Shown here piece after piece: positions 39,016 through 51,696 of a DNA stretch of 64,000 nucleotides. Under the pieces are notes generated by a model, which saw nothing but the letters and a program-made list of their open reading frames with translations, did no database searches and was not told the DNA's origin. This DNA is from Symsagittifera roscoffensis (taxonomy: Eukaryota > Xenacoelomorpha > Acoela > Convolutidae), in NCBI RefSeq assembly GCF_963678635.1, contig NC_087066.1:13314517-13378516 (forward strand), given 5' to 3'. The position numbers and the translations under genes are program-made. Every line of letters begins with the position of its first letter. Position 1 is the stretch's first letter.

Positions 39016-39720
39016 AACATAGTATACTGACCTATGTTAGCTATGATCTACGTTGGCTACACTAATTCCTTGTCAGACACTGAAACAATAAAGTATGGTG
39101 TATCACAAGGTTCAGTATTGTGTCCTTTGTTGTTTTTGCTGTATATAAACGATTTGCCAAATGTCTGTAGGCATGATAAAGTTGTTCTGTTTGCTGGTGA
39201 TTGCGCATTGTATACAAAACTAAAACAGGAAATCAGCAGTAGGTGAACTCTGATACAAGCAAGGTTGAAAATTGGTTTTTGGAGGATAAGCCAACCATTA
39301 ACAACGATAAAAAAGCTACCTTAGAATTTAGCAGGAAGAAATTCTCTAACAATAGATCCAATAAGTCTAATAATTGAAAAACAAAATTTTAAAACACGCA
39401 TCAATAAAACTTTGAGGAGGGCAGCCAAATGTTGCTTGATGATCTTTCAACTCAGATTTTAATTTAACGCATCTACACTGCTCAAGATACACAGAAAGTA
39501 TTTTCAACCAATATATCAGTATAATGTACTGATCTATGGCACAGCTAACAAAACAGACTTTAGAAAACCAGCAAAGACTCATGCGGAGCAACTCTATTAA
39601 AACTATTAAATGGGAAAGTCTGAAACTTATTCAGGACAGACAAAATTTTTTGAACAAAAATAAATGAAGTTTTAAACTGATGGTTAAAATTCTAATACGA
39701 TCTTGTCTAAATAAAAAATC
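39016..39720 (+). pseudogene. Non-LTR retrotransposon RT fragment, copy 2
   Basis: It restarts within the RT at YVGYTNSLSDTET and continues YGVSQGSVLCPLLFLLYIND, then FAGDCALY, then a decayed 3' half. It is very similar to copy 1 and arranged head-to-tail with it. It carries the same Asp-to-Gly change in the active site. Confidence 0.78.
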
Positions 39721-40284
39721 ATGAACACATAAGTGAACAGAAGATAACTTATACTATCAAAACAGGCAATACAAGAAAAAAAAAATTCGCCGCTGAAATA
39801 AACTTAATACAAAAGCTAAAAATAAAATCCAAAAAATGGGGCGTATTTTGCATAAAAGTTCTTACAGTTGGATGAAAATATTCTTCTTGAAGCGTTAACA
39901 CCTTCCAATGAATCTTTGGACTTTTTTTTTCAAAAAATAAGAGACATCTATATTTTTGAAAACGAACTTTTTCACGAATGTTATGGCGATATTCCAATCT
40001 TTTGTTATAATTTTTTTGGTCGCCTTATTTCGTTTGTTAGACAACACTGAAACGAACCGATTTTTTTTCTTTTTTTAGTTTTTTGTGTTGTTTGAAGAAA
40101 TTTTGCGGTCCTTTTGTCCATATGATCATAGTTTAAAAGTTTAGACGAATAGATTTTGCTCCTGAAGATGCTTTTTGACAGGCTGATGCCTTTTTGGTAT
40201 TCTCCCAAATTGAACTTAAATGTATACCTACTTTTTTATAGAATGTATGAATTTAAGTTTTGGCATGAAAATAAATTTATTATA

Positions 40285-40696
40285 TTATTATAAGATGAAA
40301 TTTTTTTCTAATTTGAAATTTTTGTGAAAATCCTAGCACTCACACGCCATGTAGTGTAAAAAGTGGTAAATTTAGCTTCTAATAACATAACAATTATGGC
40401 AAATAAAGTCTCTTCAACCAGTTTGGCACAGTTTCTAAGACTGAATAAATCTCCGCTGACGTGTTAATAGCGCGAAATATATCGCGCGTTAGATGTCCCA
40501 AATTGGCGAAAATGGCAATATTTAAACCCACATAGCATTGCAAAAAATAATCACAGGTGAAATTTTTTTTCAAATTTAAGCTCAGGACAACAATACCTTT
40601 AGAATGATATAAAAAATCAAAAAGGTCTTTCGAAAGAAAAAAACCACCCCGAGCCTAAGTATTTCGACACTTTCGTTTGGAACGTCGAAACAACAA
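40285..40696 (+). mobile_element. 545-bp repeat family, 3' part of an interrupted copy
   Basis: It contains the landmarks cacacgccat, ctccgctgacgtgttaatagcgc, tatcgcgcgtta, cccaaattgg and aggacaacaa, and ends cgtcgaaacaaca. It probably completes the copy started at 38214, with the LINE block inserted between. Confidence 0.65.
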
Positions 40697-40700
40697 GCAG

Positions 40701-40728
<28 letters not shown>
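40701..40728. repeat. (GA)n microsatellite
   Basis: About 14 perfect GA dinucleotide units directly after the 545-bp repeat copy. Confidence 0.98.
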
Positions 40729-40732
<4 letters not shown>

Positions 40733-41401
40733 GTTTGTTCGTTTATGAGATTGAGCCGCGAAGTAAACCAATTAATTGATATTCTTAATTTTTAAATTTA
40801 TTTTAATCGAGCTTTCTTTAAATGCAGAGAATTGGGGTTGAATTTTTTTTCGAAACTGCGTGGGGAAAGATTATAAAAAAATTGAACAATTTTTACCAAC
40901 CGTTTCACAACCATATGAAAGTTTGATATTTTTTTTTCATTAGAAACATCATCAAACATTTTGAAAGGCAGTCAAAATTTTCTGGGTTTTGCCCTGATAC
41001 GGGTAATCTTTTTATTCCCATCTTTGGCACGGAGAATTTTTGTCATATAAACATTGATAATATAGATAGATGCTTTTAATGCCATTGCAAAATGTGGAAA
41101 AGTGTCTATAGTGTTGTTTATACGCATACTGTAGATGTATTTAATCTACCGTGCATTGCAAGGAAAGTGCATGATGTGTATTTTATATCAACCCGAAATT
41201 ATGTTTCAAAATTAAAAGTTTCGACTCTGTAACATGACAAATCTATCATCAATGACAGCCTCAAAGCAGCATTAGGAGTCGAAACGCTAGAAAAAACGCT
41301 AATTGACATCGCCGTCAACACTGTTATATAAGGTGGTCAAAAAGTTGCTATTATAAAACAGTTACTTAATTAAGTGCTTGATAAACGAAATCAAAAACAA
41401 A

Positions 41402-41870
41402 CAAGACTGCTCGTATATCAGGGCAAAACCCTGAATGTTCGGACTGCCCCTTAGTTCATATCGAATAGTTTTTGGTTACAGAATTTATTGAAAAACTATA
41501 AAATTTTGACAATATCAAAAATCAAATGTAAAAACTAGCACGATCGAATAGCTAGCCTCAATTCAATTTAGAACGATTTTAGGCCACGCATAAACAATTC
41601 GCGTTACGCTTTCAGCCTTATGAATAGAATTTTCAATGCGCGCGTAAATTAGTCCAGAGCCTGGCCATATTGGCAATTTTCAAACTCCCAAAACTTTGCG
41701 AAAAAGATTGCAAGTAACATATCGTTTTACATTTGATTTTAGGGAGTCAATATTTTCAATTGGGCATAAGTTTTTTCTGTTAAAAACAATTAGTTCGATC
41801 AACAAAACTGAATGAATAAAAAAAACACACCAATCATAAAGATTACGTTTCCTTCGAAAGTCGGAACAAA
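41402..41870 (+). mobile_element. 545-bp repeat family, diverged copy
   Basis: It begins CAAGACTGCTCGTATATCAGGG...TGTTCGGACTGCC and ends TTCGAAAGTCGGAACAA, with degraded middle landmarks. Confidence 0.65.
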
Positions 41871-41889
41871 TATTATTTGAGGTCATACT

Positions 41890-42130
41890 TTGAAAACGGA
41901 TAGCAGTACGTTAACTATAATTATTCCTTGTCAGACACTAAAAAAATCTAGTTTGGTGTACCACAAGGTTCAGTCCTGGGTCTTTTGATGTTTTTTTTTA
42001 TATAAACGATTTGCCAAATGTCTGTAGGCATGATAAAGTTGTTCTGTTTGCTCTGATACAAGCAAGGTTGAAAATTGGTTTTTGGAGGATAAGCCAACCA
42101 TTATCAAGGATAAAAAAGCTACCTTAGGAT
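41890..42130 (+). pseudogene. Non-LTR RT fragment, copy 3
   Basis: Short stretch with the same AGTACGTTAACTATAATTATTCCTTGTCAGACA, GTTCAGTCCTGGGTC and AACGATTTGCCAAATGTCTGTAGG words as the RT copies at 38.5 and 39.1 kb. It is truncated in the active-site region. Confidence 0.7.
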
Positions 42131-42372
42131 TCAACAGGAAGAAATTCTGGGGAGTCAATATCTGATTTTGGGGAGTCGATATCTTCAACGGGGAAGAAGT
42201 TTTATATGTTAAAGCAATTTTTTCTGTTAAAGCAATTTGATTTTGGGGAGTCGACATCTTTAATGGGGAAGAAGTTTTATCTGTTAAAGCAATTTTTTTG
42301 ATCAACGAATACTGAATAAATAGGAAAAAAAGGCCAATCATAAATATTCCGTTTTCTTCGAAAGTCGGAAGA
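42131..42372 (+). repeat. 545-bp family 3' end with internal duplication
   Basis: The block ttttggggagtcgatatctt...gaagaagttttatatgttaaagcaattt is present twice in tandem, followed by the family end ttcgaaagtcgga. It parallels 41730-41868. Confidence 0.6.
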
Positions 42373-42480
42373 AATATAATCAAAAGTAACAATCCTCCAT
42401 GGATTTATTTAATGAAATTTTGCGGTCCACTGGAATATAGTTTTTCCTATTTGATTTTGCTTAAATTACCTGATATCCGT

Positions 42481-42689
42481 ATAGTATCAATACATCTTGC
42501 TGCATTTATTATTTGTTCAACAAGCTTTCTTCAGCTACCTGAAGTTCTTTTTCATGTCAAATTTGTAGCTTAACTTAGTTAAGCAAGGCAATATTCAGAA
42601 AATGATTATTGAAATTTGTAATAGTATCAAGACAACTTGCTGCATTTATTATTGGTTCAAAAACCTTTCTGCAGCTACCTGAAGTTTTT
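42481..42689 (+). repeat. Pair of about 68-bp direct repeats
   Basis: atagtatcaa...cttgctgcatttattatt...cagctacctgaagtt occurs at 42481-42548 and 42621-42689, 140 bp apart. The surroundings have no gene. Confidence 0.75.
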
Positions 42690-43226
42690 CGAATCTTATA
42701 AAAGACGAGGTAGGCGCTGTTTTCAAAATGCGTATAACTTCCACAAAATTTTCCACAAAGGTTAGCTCACTTCGATGGAAAATAGAGGCGGCTAGCAATA
42801 GACAATTTTATGTGAGACCAGTTAAATCAAATGAGACATGAAAATAAGAACACAATCACAACACTTCTCCTAACTGAGAAAAATTTAAATAGAACACATA
42901 GAAAGTGGGTAACCCTCTTCATCCTCTGGGTGCCAATGAAAAAGATTTAAAGGATCACGACTAATTACGACACTAAAAAGTATTTTGTCGAGATAAGGAT
43001 AGGTTAAGAGACACTAATAACAAATTTTAAGCGATAATCCGACGGAACTTTTAAGCCTTCAAAATTTGAAAAATTTACTAACTGCACTGATGGTTGATGA
43101 CTTGAGGGAGGAATTGTAAACTTCACTGGCTGAGGAACTAAAAAAACACAAAACTAGTGTAGTTAGCGCCCAAGAATTTTAATAAATGTTAGCTTCAGAT
43201 GAAGGGTTGAAAAGTTTACAGGAGTT

Positions 43227-43819
43227 TTAGTTTTTTGAGTCAGAAACAATGTCTTTCATGTACTTGTCACAATGTCTATTGAGTTCTGATTTCATGACTG
43301 AACCATCAAAATTTTGTATCACAGACGATGGTAAAGAGGTAAGCAGCTCTTGTACTTCTTCCTCAGTAAAATATCTCGATTCGTGGATCACTTCCGTCGG
43401 AGTCGTTGAGAGTCTAGGGCTGGTTTGTTCGACTGACTGTGCGATCAAAACGTAACTGCAGTCACACTAATTTTCGGAAATTATGTCTTTGGCTGTGTCC
43501 TCACTGAGTATAAATGAATTCTCCGCACTCACCAAATCTTGTTCTTTACAAATTCTTTAAAAAACCTTTCAACATAAAATTTTAGTGGTCCAACATTTCG
43601 TCATGGCCGAGTAGAAATTCGGTTATTACATTAAGGTGAGTCTGACACCTCGTAAAACGAGATTTCTGACGCAGAAATGTCAACTAACTCGTGAACCACC
43701 GGCTCTCTAGTGCTTAGTTCTGCTGTTTGAGCATGTTCCGGCTGTTTGATCATGTTCCAGCGGAGAGTTCGAAAGCTGAAGGGGGTTCGGTCCTTTCCGC
43801 GTATCCTAGTCCAATGCAT
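43227..43819 (-). pseudogene. Possible C-terminal remnant of the decayed gypsy pol
   Basis: Two open stretches (43227-43448 and 43631-43819) of polar sequence follow the integrase remnant in the same orientation. They include an acidic segment (HESRYFTEEEVQELLTSLPS). No domain is recognised; assignment to the gypsy element rests on position only. Confidence 0.3.
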
Positions 43820-44217
43820 GGGTTATGAGCTGGTATAATGCATTTTGGGCTTTCCTCTGATGGTCTTGTGAGCTTCAGTCTAAATCTACATAATCTGGTT
43901 TAATTTGGTTATCCATTGGAATGTTTTCGTTCTTCAGGTGTGATAAATGACTGTAAAGGTCACTAATGAGTTTTTCTCTGTCTATTTCCCTGCACGGAAA
44001 ACCGCCTCGGGTCCATTCCAATCATAAGGTCTGAAATATCAAAAGGCAAAAAAAATGATTCGTCTCCACCAAAATAAACTGCCAAAAAATTTTTCCTTTG
44101 GCTCGTTCCGGTTGAAATCTCGCCTTCTTCTGTGGGAGTTTTCTGGATTTCTTCTATATCCTTGTGGTTGATTTGGTCCTTGTGAGATTATTTTAAGCTA
44201 AAATTTTTGACCCTACT

Positions 44218-47060
44218 TCATGATAAATCAGAAATTGTGACACTACCTTGAAATTTTTTTGGTTGTTTGGAACAATTATTTCGGATAGCTATATCTGAGT
44301 TTCGTAGGAATTTTTCGCGCGCTAGTTTCACTGTCGCTTTTGTAGAGTGGATAATTTTCTCGCCCGTTAGTTGATAATAGATTTCCCCGTTCTTTCGACT
44401 GAAAACTTTCAATAAGATCTACATTTTTGAGCAGGTTTGAATGAGGTAACCTCGTCTTAGCCTCTTCAGAAATTTTCTGGGTTGATGAAGGGTTAGGCTT
44501 AGAGGCATACCCTTTCTACTCTTGTTTTTGATGTCCAAAGCAGTGTCTAGGTATCCATCTTCTACTCTGTCATTTGCAGCCCTAGTCTTTGATAATTTTG
44601 ATTTTCTGTTGTCTGAAAAATCATTTTTCTTATCAAAGTATTGCAGAGAGTGTTTAGTGCTCTGTTGGAGTGTTTTCGAATAGTGTACAATTTATTTTCA
44701 GTTGTTCTGTGCTCCTTAAACTCCACATAATTTTAGAAACACAGCCGATTTGTGAAGCTTTCGGTGTTTCTGTTGACATCGTTTGTAACTTTGATTCAAG
44801 GGTATGTACATGTTTTTCTGCTAATCAGTTCGAATGGTGGTCGGCTGCTGCAACTGTACATAATATAAAATTTACCTAAATTGAATCGAAAAATGAATTA
44901 TAGTTGGTCCCAGAAAAATAGAAGCGTGCTCAACCCGAACTGATTTGAAATTCTGTGTAGATGAAAGTAATCGGTAAGAAAAAAAGTCACAATTTTAACT
45001 TGAAGTAATTTTAACTTGTAATTTTGCCTTGTAATTTTAACTTGAAGTAATTTAACTTGAAAGTCTAAAGGTTTTTACCTGCACTTAATCAATCCGAACA
45101 ATTGGAAATATGTCATCTTGTTTGTGTGTGGCCACCAAACATATTCCAAAAGATAATTCATTCCAAATTGTAGATGGGTTTCATGGTGTAAGTTCATGGC
45201 GGCTCCTCTGAGGACAAAGTGTAGACCTAACTTGTAGTCAATATAAAGTAATCCGTTTAGAGTGTGGAGGTCTAAGCAAAACTGTCAAGAATAACGGCCG
45301 AGTTTTGTGGTTTGTTCCTGCGTTTTATCTTCTAGTGCTTTAATCAACGGTTTTAAGATGTTGTCTTTATCGGTAAGCCAGGCGAGTGTTGCACTATTAA
45401 AGAAGCGTTTCAACTCCAAAGGTCCTTCTGGCAGTTTTAGAGAACCACGGCGTTTTTTTGTCAACGAGGATTGGTCTGATGACAATTTTTCTACAGCTAA
45501 AATTACATTGATACCGGATGACGAGGGAGTAATTAAAATTCCACTTTTCACAATTACATTATAATCAAAATTGAAGTCCATAGGAGCTTTTAAAAAATTT
45601 TGAATGTACAGATAAAAAATATAGAAAAATAAAGTTTTAGTTGCAATTTTGAACAATTGACTCTAGAAAAATCCAACGGAGAACATCTAGGGTTTAAAAT
45701 TTTGGAACAGAAATTATCAAAATTATCAATTTGGAACTATTTAGATAGAGAATAGATGCGATAATCTTAATCATAGCATCAAGTCATTGAAAATTCCCAA
45801 ATTTGAACAATCAGATATGAGTCTTGAGGTAAATTGTTTTTTGTTTGAATATCGGATGGTTTTAATAACTGATTTATTTTTAGTTTTTGTTGCTTATACG
45901 AGTTCGTCGTCATAAAATGAGAGTAAAAAGGGCTTTCCAATTGGAATTTTTGAAATGAGATCTGTAAAACCCATATATTTGCATGCTGAAGTTTTTTGAA
46001 AAATTAAAAATGGAAACCCTGTCAACTCATCTTGTTAAGCGAATGTGATAACTATTACTTCCATGGTTACATAATAAAGCTGATAATAATGCTTTATGAC
46101 CTGTTATGATTTCGAATTCGGACCCGTAAAGGTATTTTTTAAAAAATTCTACAGCCCAAACAACCTTGTTTGGCACCTTGTTTGCACCTTGTTTGCACCT
46201 TGTTTGTTGATTATTTCGCTTTGTGAGGGTTTAAAATTCGGCTTGCGAAAAAAACCGATCTCCAGTCGTTCCCATGGAATTTTTCAAGCGTAACGTCGAG
46301 ACCGTTGTGTGGTTTTATTCTCGGACTTAGTTTTAAGTCGAATTGAGGGTTTTCGGTTAAGTAAACGTTTTCGGATTTAATTTTCTCGAAAGCAATTGTA
46401 TGATCATCCGACCAACTGAATATTGGTTTCTTATTTATTAACGGTCTTAAAGAGCTTCCCAGAGATGCAAGGTTTGGTACAAGTCTCATAAATTTGTTGG
46501 TTGGTCCGAAAAAGGAACATAATTTCGTCAAGTTCCAAGGGATTGGGATGGATTTTTATTGCTCAGAATTCATCTTCCAGTATAATTACTCCTGAGTTTG
46601 ACATTTTGAAAACGATCCCTTTAATTTTTTTAAACTTGCATTTCGGTCATTTGACTGCGAATTTTTTTCTCTCGAGTGTTGATGAATCTTTTCAACAATC
46701 AAAATATGTTCGTCGAAGCTTCCTTTGGAAGAAATCAAGATCTTGTCTAGATAAACGTTGTTAAATTGAATATTTCCAGTTGTTGAGTTCATTACTCAAT
46801 GGAATTCCTCTCGCATGTCGTCATGTGCATAAAAACTTGTTAAAATTGCTAAGTACCGGTTTTTTTTCTCCTAAAATACCTAAATTGCATTGCTTAATTG
46901 TGAAGTCTTCTAATTTTAATTGACAATAGCGTTTTTGAGGTTCAAATTTGTAAACCAAATTTTCTCCGACGGATTCTTAAGAAAACTGTAATGCAGCATT
47001 ATCTACATTTTCATGAATGTTTGGCATCTGGTATATCTTTGTTGAAGAATGATTTCAAGT
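44218..47060 (-). pseudogene. Decayed Ty3/gypsy pol (RT, RNase H, integrase)
   Basis: Reading the minus strand downward from 47060: an RT start (IWFTNLNLKNAIV, like YFTxLDLxxAY); VYLDKILISS at 46740 where YLDDILIxS is expected, so the second catalytic Asp is lost; FFGPTNKFMRLVPNLASL and PIFSWSDDHTIAFEKIKSE at 46.2-46.5 kb; and an RNase H tail (FFASRILNPHKAK). Then comes an integrase zinc-finger stretch at 45.1-45.3 kb (HETHLQFGMNYLLEYVWWPH), the integrase Glu region near 44.82 kb (HHSN*LAEKHVHTL), and an integrase tail (KLAREKFLRNSDIAI) at 44.2-44.4 kb. Many stops and frameshifts are present. It is an old element, unrelated in composition to the 18-37 kb element. Confidence 0.8.
46161..46207 (+). 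repeat. Short tandem repeat of caccttgtttg
   Basis: Three to four near-perfect 11-bp units inside the decayed gypsy sequence, probably replication slippage. Confidence 0.85.
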
Positions 47061-47299
47061 ATAACACTGGTACTAGGAGCGAATTTAGGGGGTTTCCACT
47101 CCTCCACCCACTAAAAGGTCCATCCTTTGGTATTATTTGGTCAAATCCATTTTCGGCTCCAATTCATACAGTTTTTATAAAGGTAGCGCTAGACAAAAAC
47201 CCGCAAGGGTCAAAAATTGTCACAAAAAATGAAAAACCCTTTTGTCCCTTTTTTAAAAAACGTTGCTGGCGGTCCTAAGTTTTTGTCAAAAAATTTTTT

Positions 47300-49500
47300 T
47301 TGTGTGTTTGAGCACCGCTCGGAAAATCAATTTAGTACTCAAAAAAGGCCGACAAAATTTTTCAAAAATCCTTGATTACATTGAGAGTTGTTCAGGCATC
47401 AATGGTTCCATTCAGATCTGAAACTTCTTTTATTTAGATTTCAGATACCGTATTGATGTTTTCAAAAAAAGTCTCTGATTTTCTACTGTTATACTTCAGA
47501 TTTTGAAATTCTTTTTGCAGATCAAAAAAATCTGCTCTGAAATTTTGTGTTTGATGGTTTTTTTTAATTTGAAAAAAACTGAAAACTACTTTTCTGTAAA
47601 TTAAATACATGTTTTAGTCCTGGTGCCGGGAAAAGAAACCATGTATGCCAGATTTTAAATGGCGAGGTCAAATATTATGAGTGATTTTAGCCAAAAACTG
47701 TGAAAATACAAGCAAGCAATTTTTTTGAAAATCATATTATCAACATTTGAACTACAGCTGGAAACATTTTCTCTCACATACTCATCTGGTTAGGCTCACT
47801 CTTTGTTGTGTTGAGGTCAGCTGATTCCAAAGAGAAACCTTTAAACATGTTCCAACATGTGAGTGGATTCTACTTACAAAACATCCGCACAAAAACTTGT
47901 AACGCAAATTTTGTCGGCAGGTTAGTTTTGTCGCGGACTCCACAACGACTAAAGTTGTTTTGGACTCTGCAGACTTGTCAAAATGTATTCAGATTCCGCA
48001 AATGTAAGGAAGCGTATTCCGCAAACTTTTGAGAGGATTCCGCAAATGTAAGCTGGTTCCGCTATTTTGTCTATTACACTGAGTCGAAGCAGTTCTGGCG
48101 TAATCAATTAGGAGCTATAGTAAAATATTTTCTTCAGGAAATGCGGAAGTTAAAACAAGCTTAGCCATTGTCAGTGAAATTAATAACGAACCCTAAATCA
48201 TTATTAGTTAAGACCGTGGATGTACCTTTTTAAAGTTTGGGATAAATGTCTTTTTTATTTCCCAGTGATTTAGATCTTAATATATCATCAGTGTGCGGCA
48301 TAACCGACCGAATTTGACTTGGTAAAATTGATCGTGAATATGATTACACAAGGTCCAGCAATTTGAATAATTCTTCCGGTTCGATTTTAAGACTCGTCAA
48401 ACTCCTGAACTGTTTTGATTTCAGTTGTTTCCGGATGTAATCTATTTCTGGTTCATTAAGTCTGGTTTGAACATACCTTCCAGCTCAGAGTGCAAATTCG
48501 AAGAAACAACTATCATGCTATGGAAACTTTTGAAAACTCCTGCATATTTTTCTAAGACCGTAACAGTTGTCCTAGGATTGTATAAAAATCTTCAATTGAA
48601 AAACGTGTATCAACACTGTGCAAAAAAACGTTAAATTCTGAAGGTTATGGTGCAATTGCATCATTTTTTTACCACGCTTGGGAATTTTGGCTGTCTGCTG
48701 ATTGCGTAGATTATTTTGTTAAAATTAGAAAAAAAATTGAAATTGGCTGGAAGCCTAAGGTAATAAATAGACGAAAAACAAATAGGAGAGATTGGACTTT
48801 GATTGTACGGGATCCAAGTAGAACATGGATTTAGTTATTTTTGCCGGCCAAGTTTGCCTAATATCATAAGTTTGTCCTTGCATTCTGAGAAATACATCCA
48901 GAAAGTCGGCTGATATCGTATCTATTCTCGAAAATGCATTTTTTGTAGCCAAAGCAAAAAAACTCTTTTGAAGTAATTTGGTAATGCAATGATGATGACG
49001 AAGTTTTCTGTTGCACCACAAATGTTCGGATGTTCGGTGATCCTTGCTTTGCTTCTGAAATTTTTCTCGTATGTACTTTTGTCCATGTCCGTCTCACATG
49101 TTCCTTCAAGAAAAGGTTTCTTCATACAGTTTTTCATCGATACTTTTATACATTATTTTTTCTTTCCCGTCAAAATTAGCGTGAAGTCACAAGTGTTCAG
49201 CTCGTTGTTTTTCAAGTTTGAAATTTGATCTTTCCGTGCAGTGACGATTAAATCGATAGATTCAGGTTTTAACAAATCGCTGAGGTTTTTATGAGTACAA
49301 TTTTTTGAAAATCGGGAGCTGAGATTAAGATACAAGCATGACTATGCTTCTCTAGTTGTGTCTTCATCGCTTTTTCTGAGTTTTGTCCTCTCCCAAGAAG
49401 TCCCTTGACCTTGCGCAACATCAGGTTTTTTATGATTTTTTGAGGTCTGAGAACAAATGGCCAAATTTTCAGCACCGCAGGCAAATTTGTGAGAAAACAG
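47300..49500. other. Decayed sequence, unassigned
   Basis: Between the gypsy RT remnant and the MITE-like fragment, no domain could be read. A few minus-strand stretches (48755-49137) are polar and may be the gag/protease part of the same gypsy element, by position only. Confidence 0.35.
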
Positions 49501-49690
49501 ACAAAAAGGCGTTTTATGACCAAAAACCAATATAAAATGGCGCCGAAACAGAAGGCGCCCTTAAAAATAGATGAACAGTCAGCCAAAATTCGATATCTCA
49601 AAATAGTACAAAAGAGGACTCTTTGATTCGGCAGTGGGTCGAACCCCTGAGGAGGGGAGCGTCCCCTCCCACTAAATCCGCTACTGGTCG
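49500..49690 (-). mobile_element. Fragment related to the hAT-like MITE
   Basis: It shares with the element at 8726-9015 the words gattcggcag(t/g)gggtcgaa(c/t)ccctgagg, gaggggagcgtcc and cactaaatccgc. It ends CTACTGG instead of CCCCTG, a diverged inverted repeat. The 150-codon minus frame over it is a by-product. Confidence 0.55.
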
Positions 49691-51101
49691 AACCGATGTT
49701 AATTCTGAGACCAGAGTTCATAGTTCATAGGCTGAAGAGAGTTTTAAGAACGCGGAATTTTTTAATGAAAGTCCGTAAATCGGTCGTGATAGCCTTTAAA
49801 ATATCACTACAAAGTCAGTATATCAGTCGGGTGTAGTCTGAAAACGAGTCGGAAAACGTTGACGATGTCGAGGTGCTAACTCTAGCTATCCGTGGACCTC
49901 ACTGGGGTTGTGGTAATAACAAAAATAATTAGATTTGCATGAAAATTGTACGGCCTCATTTGTATCATCAAAGACTTTGAAGCTCATCAAAACAGACAAA
50001 CGTCCAAATCAATTAGGGAAATGAGTTTTTCTCTGCCTTTCCTTTGATTGTCATGGAAGCTTATCAGTTTTTACTCTACCATTTTTTCCTGTTCTCTATT
50101 CTTTCTTCTTCCGTCTCCTTGTTTCCTTCCTCGTCGTTTTTTTTGAAGTGTTGTTATCTAATTGTTTCCATTCAGAACGTTGCGTTCACAAAAAGGGCAA
50201 TACTTTTCATAAGTCTCCGCTTCCGTTAATTTCATGGCTTTCTGTATTTTCGATAGATCCGGTTTTTAATTGTTTTTTAATTATTTGTTGTCTTTTTCCC
50301 GTTTTCTATTGAGCTTACGTCGAAACTGATTTTGATAAAATGAAAAAACTGTTCAAGTGACCTTTTCCATATCCGCTTTTTGTTCCTGTTCACGTTCCAT
50401 TTTGACTCTGTTTTGCTTGCTTACAGTTTTTTGATAGTTTGTAGAATTTTCCGATCGTGACAATTTTCATTAAGTAATTCATGACTCATGTTCGTTTTGA
50501 ACGAATTCTCGATTGTAATCAATGAACGAGGTTTTGATGAATGTATGTGGGGAGTCGTAGAGATTGATACAGTTCTGACATTCTCCTTTTTGATTTGTAA
50601 GCCTTGATTGATCAATTTTTGGATGTCGTCTTTTCTTCTGTGTTCCAATCTTGGGTCAGTTTGAATTGAGTTTAATGTGCATGGATTATCCTTTTTTTTT
50701 GTTTCATCAAGACCTTTAGCTCTTGACTCATGATTACTTTCGCAAAGCCTGCCATACTCCTTTTTCTCACAACTGTCTGTGATATCGAACTAAATTCCTC
50801 TTTTTTTTCAGCTTGAGTCGTATTAAGGTGTTGTTTCAGTATTTTAAATCTTTTTTGTTAGCATTGTTGAGAGCATCCGGAAGTTCTCCATGGTTTAGAA
50901 TGTTTTTAGCTGGTTTTACCCCATAAACTCGCCGAAACAGGGAAATTCCGTTTAGGTCTCTTATTAAGTTTGTTTCTTTCTTTGATGCGTAGGCCATTTT
51001 TATTTCAGGGTTATTGATCAGTTTGTCGTCATTCCTGCAGGCGTGCTGGTAATTTTTCAGAACTCCATTGCTTATCTTGAAAAGGGCGAGTCGTGAAGAA
51101 T
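49691..51101 (-). other. Unassigned decayed element sequence left of the BEL/Pao insertion
   Basis: Minus-strand open stretches at 50421-50648 and about 50836-51100 are polar and helix-prone (KISNGVLKNYQHACRNDDKL) but match nothing I know. They may be the gag region of the older gypsy element, split from 54.9-56 kb by the BEL/Pao block. Confidence 0.3.
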
Positions 51102-51214
51102 TTGCAATGCATAATTTGCATACGTTGGCGAATCTCTCGCTCCAAAGATATGTCTGGTGTACTGGTGTACAACCACATCGGCTGTGGGGTCCTCCCGCCA
51201 CAGAAAACGAAGAG

Positions 51215-51580
51215 ATAGATTTTTGAGATGGTTGAAAAACCGTTTTGATAACATGTTAACCGGAAGATGTTTGCCTTATTTTATATTATCTTTATAGTGT
51301 CATATTATCTGTTTAAATTGCCGATAATTTACAGATATTGAACTAGGTTTTTTAGATCTTACAGGATACGAGAGTGCGGCACAATTTTGGTCCGGGTCGG
51401 CGGACCAAAATTGTGCCGCACTCTCGTATCCTGTAAGATCTAAAAAACCTGGTTCAACATCTGTAAATTATCGGCAATTTAAACAGATAATATGACAATA
51501 TAAAGATAATATAAAATAAGGCAAACATCTTCCGGTTAACATGTTATCAAAACGGTTTTTCAACCATCTCAAAAATCTAT
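51215..51580. repeat. 366-bp near-perfect palindrome, copy 1
   Basis: Arms 51215-51394 and 51401-51580 (180 nt each) are reverse complements with about three mismatches and no gaps. The loop is GGTCGG. The centre reads CAATTTTGGTCCG / CGGACCAAAATTG. Confidence 0.95.
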
Positions 51581-51683
51581 AAACATTTTGATGGCAAACT
51601 GACCTTAATCGGACAAACCAGTAGTTTTCAAGGCCTTTTGTCTAAGCAAATCTAATTTGAGCTTTTTCACTTTCGCGCTATAA

Positions 51684-51691
51684 TGACGTCA
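51684..51691. promoter_or_regulatory. TGACGTCA (CRE/ATF-type) site
   Basis: Perfect 8-bp palindrome in the LTR-like segment, also at 54885-54892. It sits inside AATGACGTCATT. It is a candidate activator site; its use is not shown. Confidence 0.45.
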
Positions 51692-51696
51692 TTAAT

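Noticed and set aside
49269-49721. 150-codon minus-strand ORF
   Set aside because: Built largely from the MITE-related fragment; no domain.
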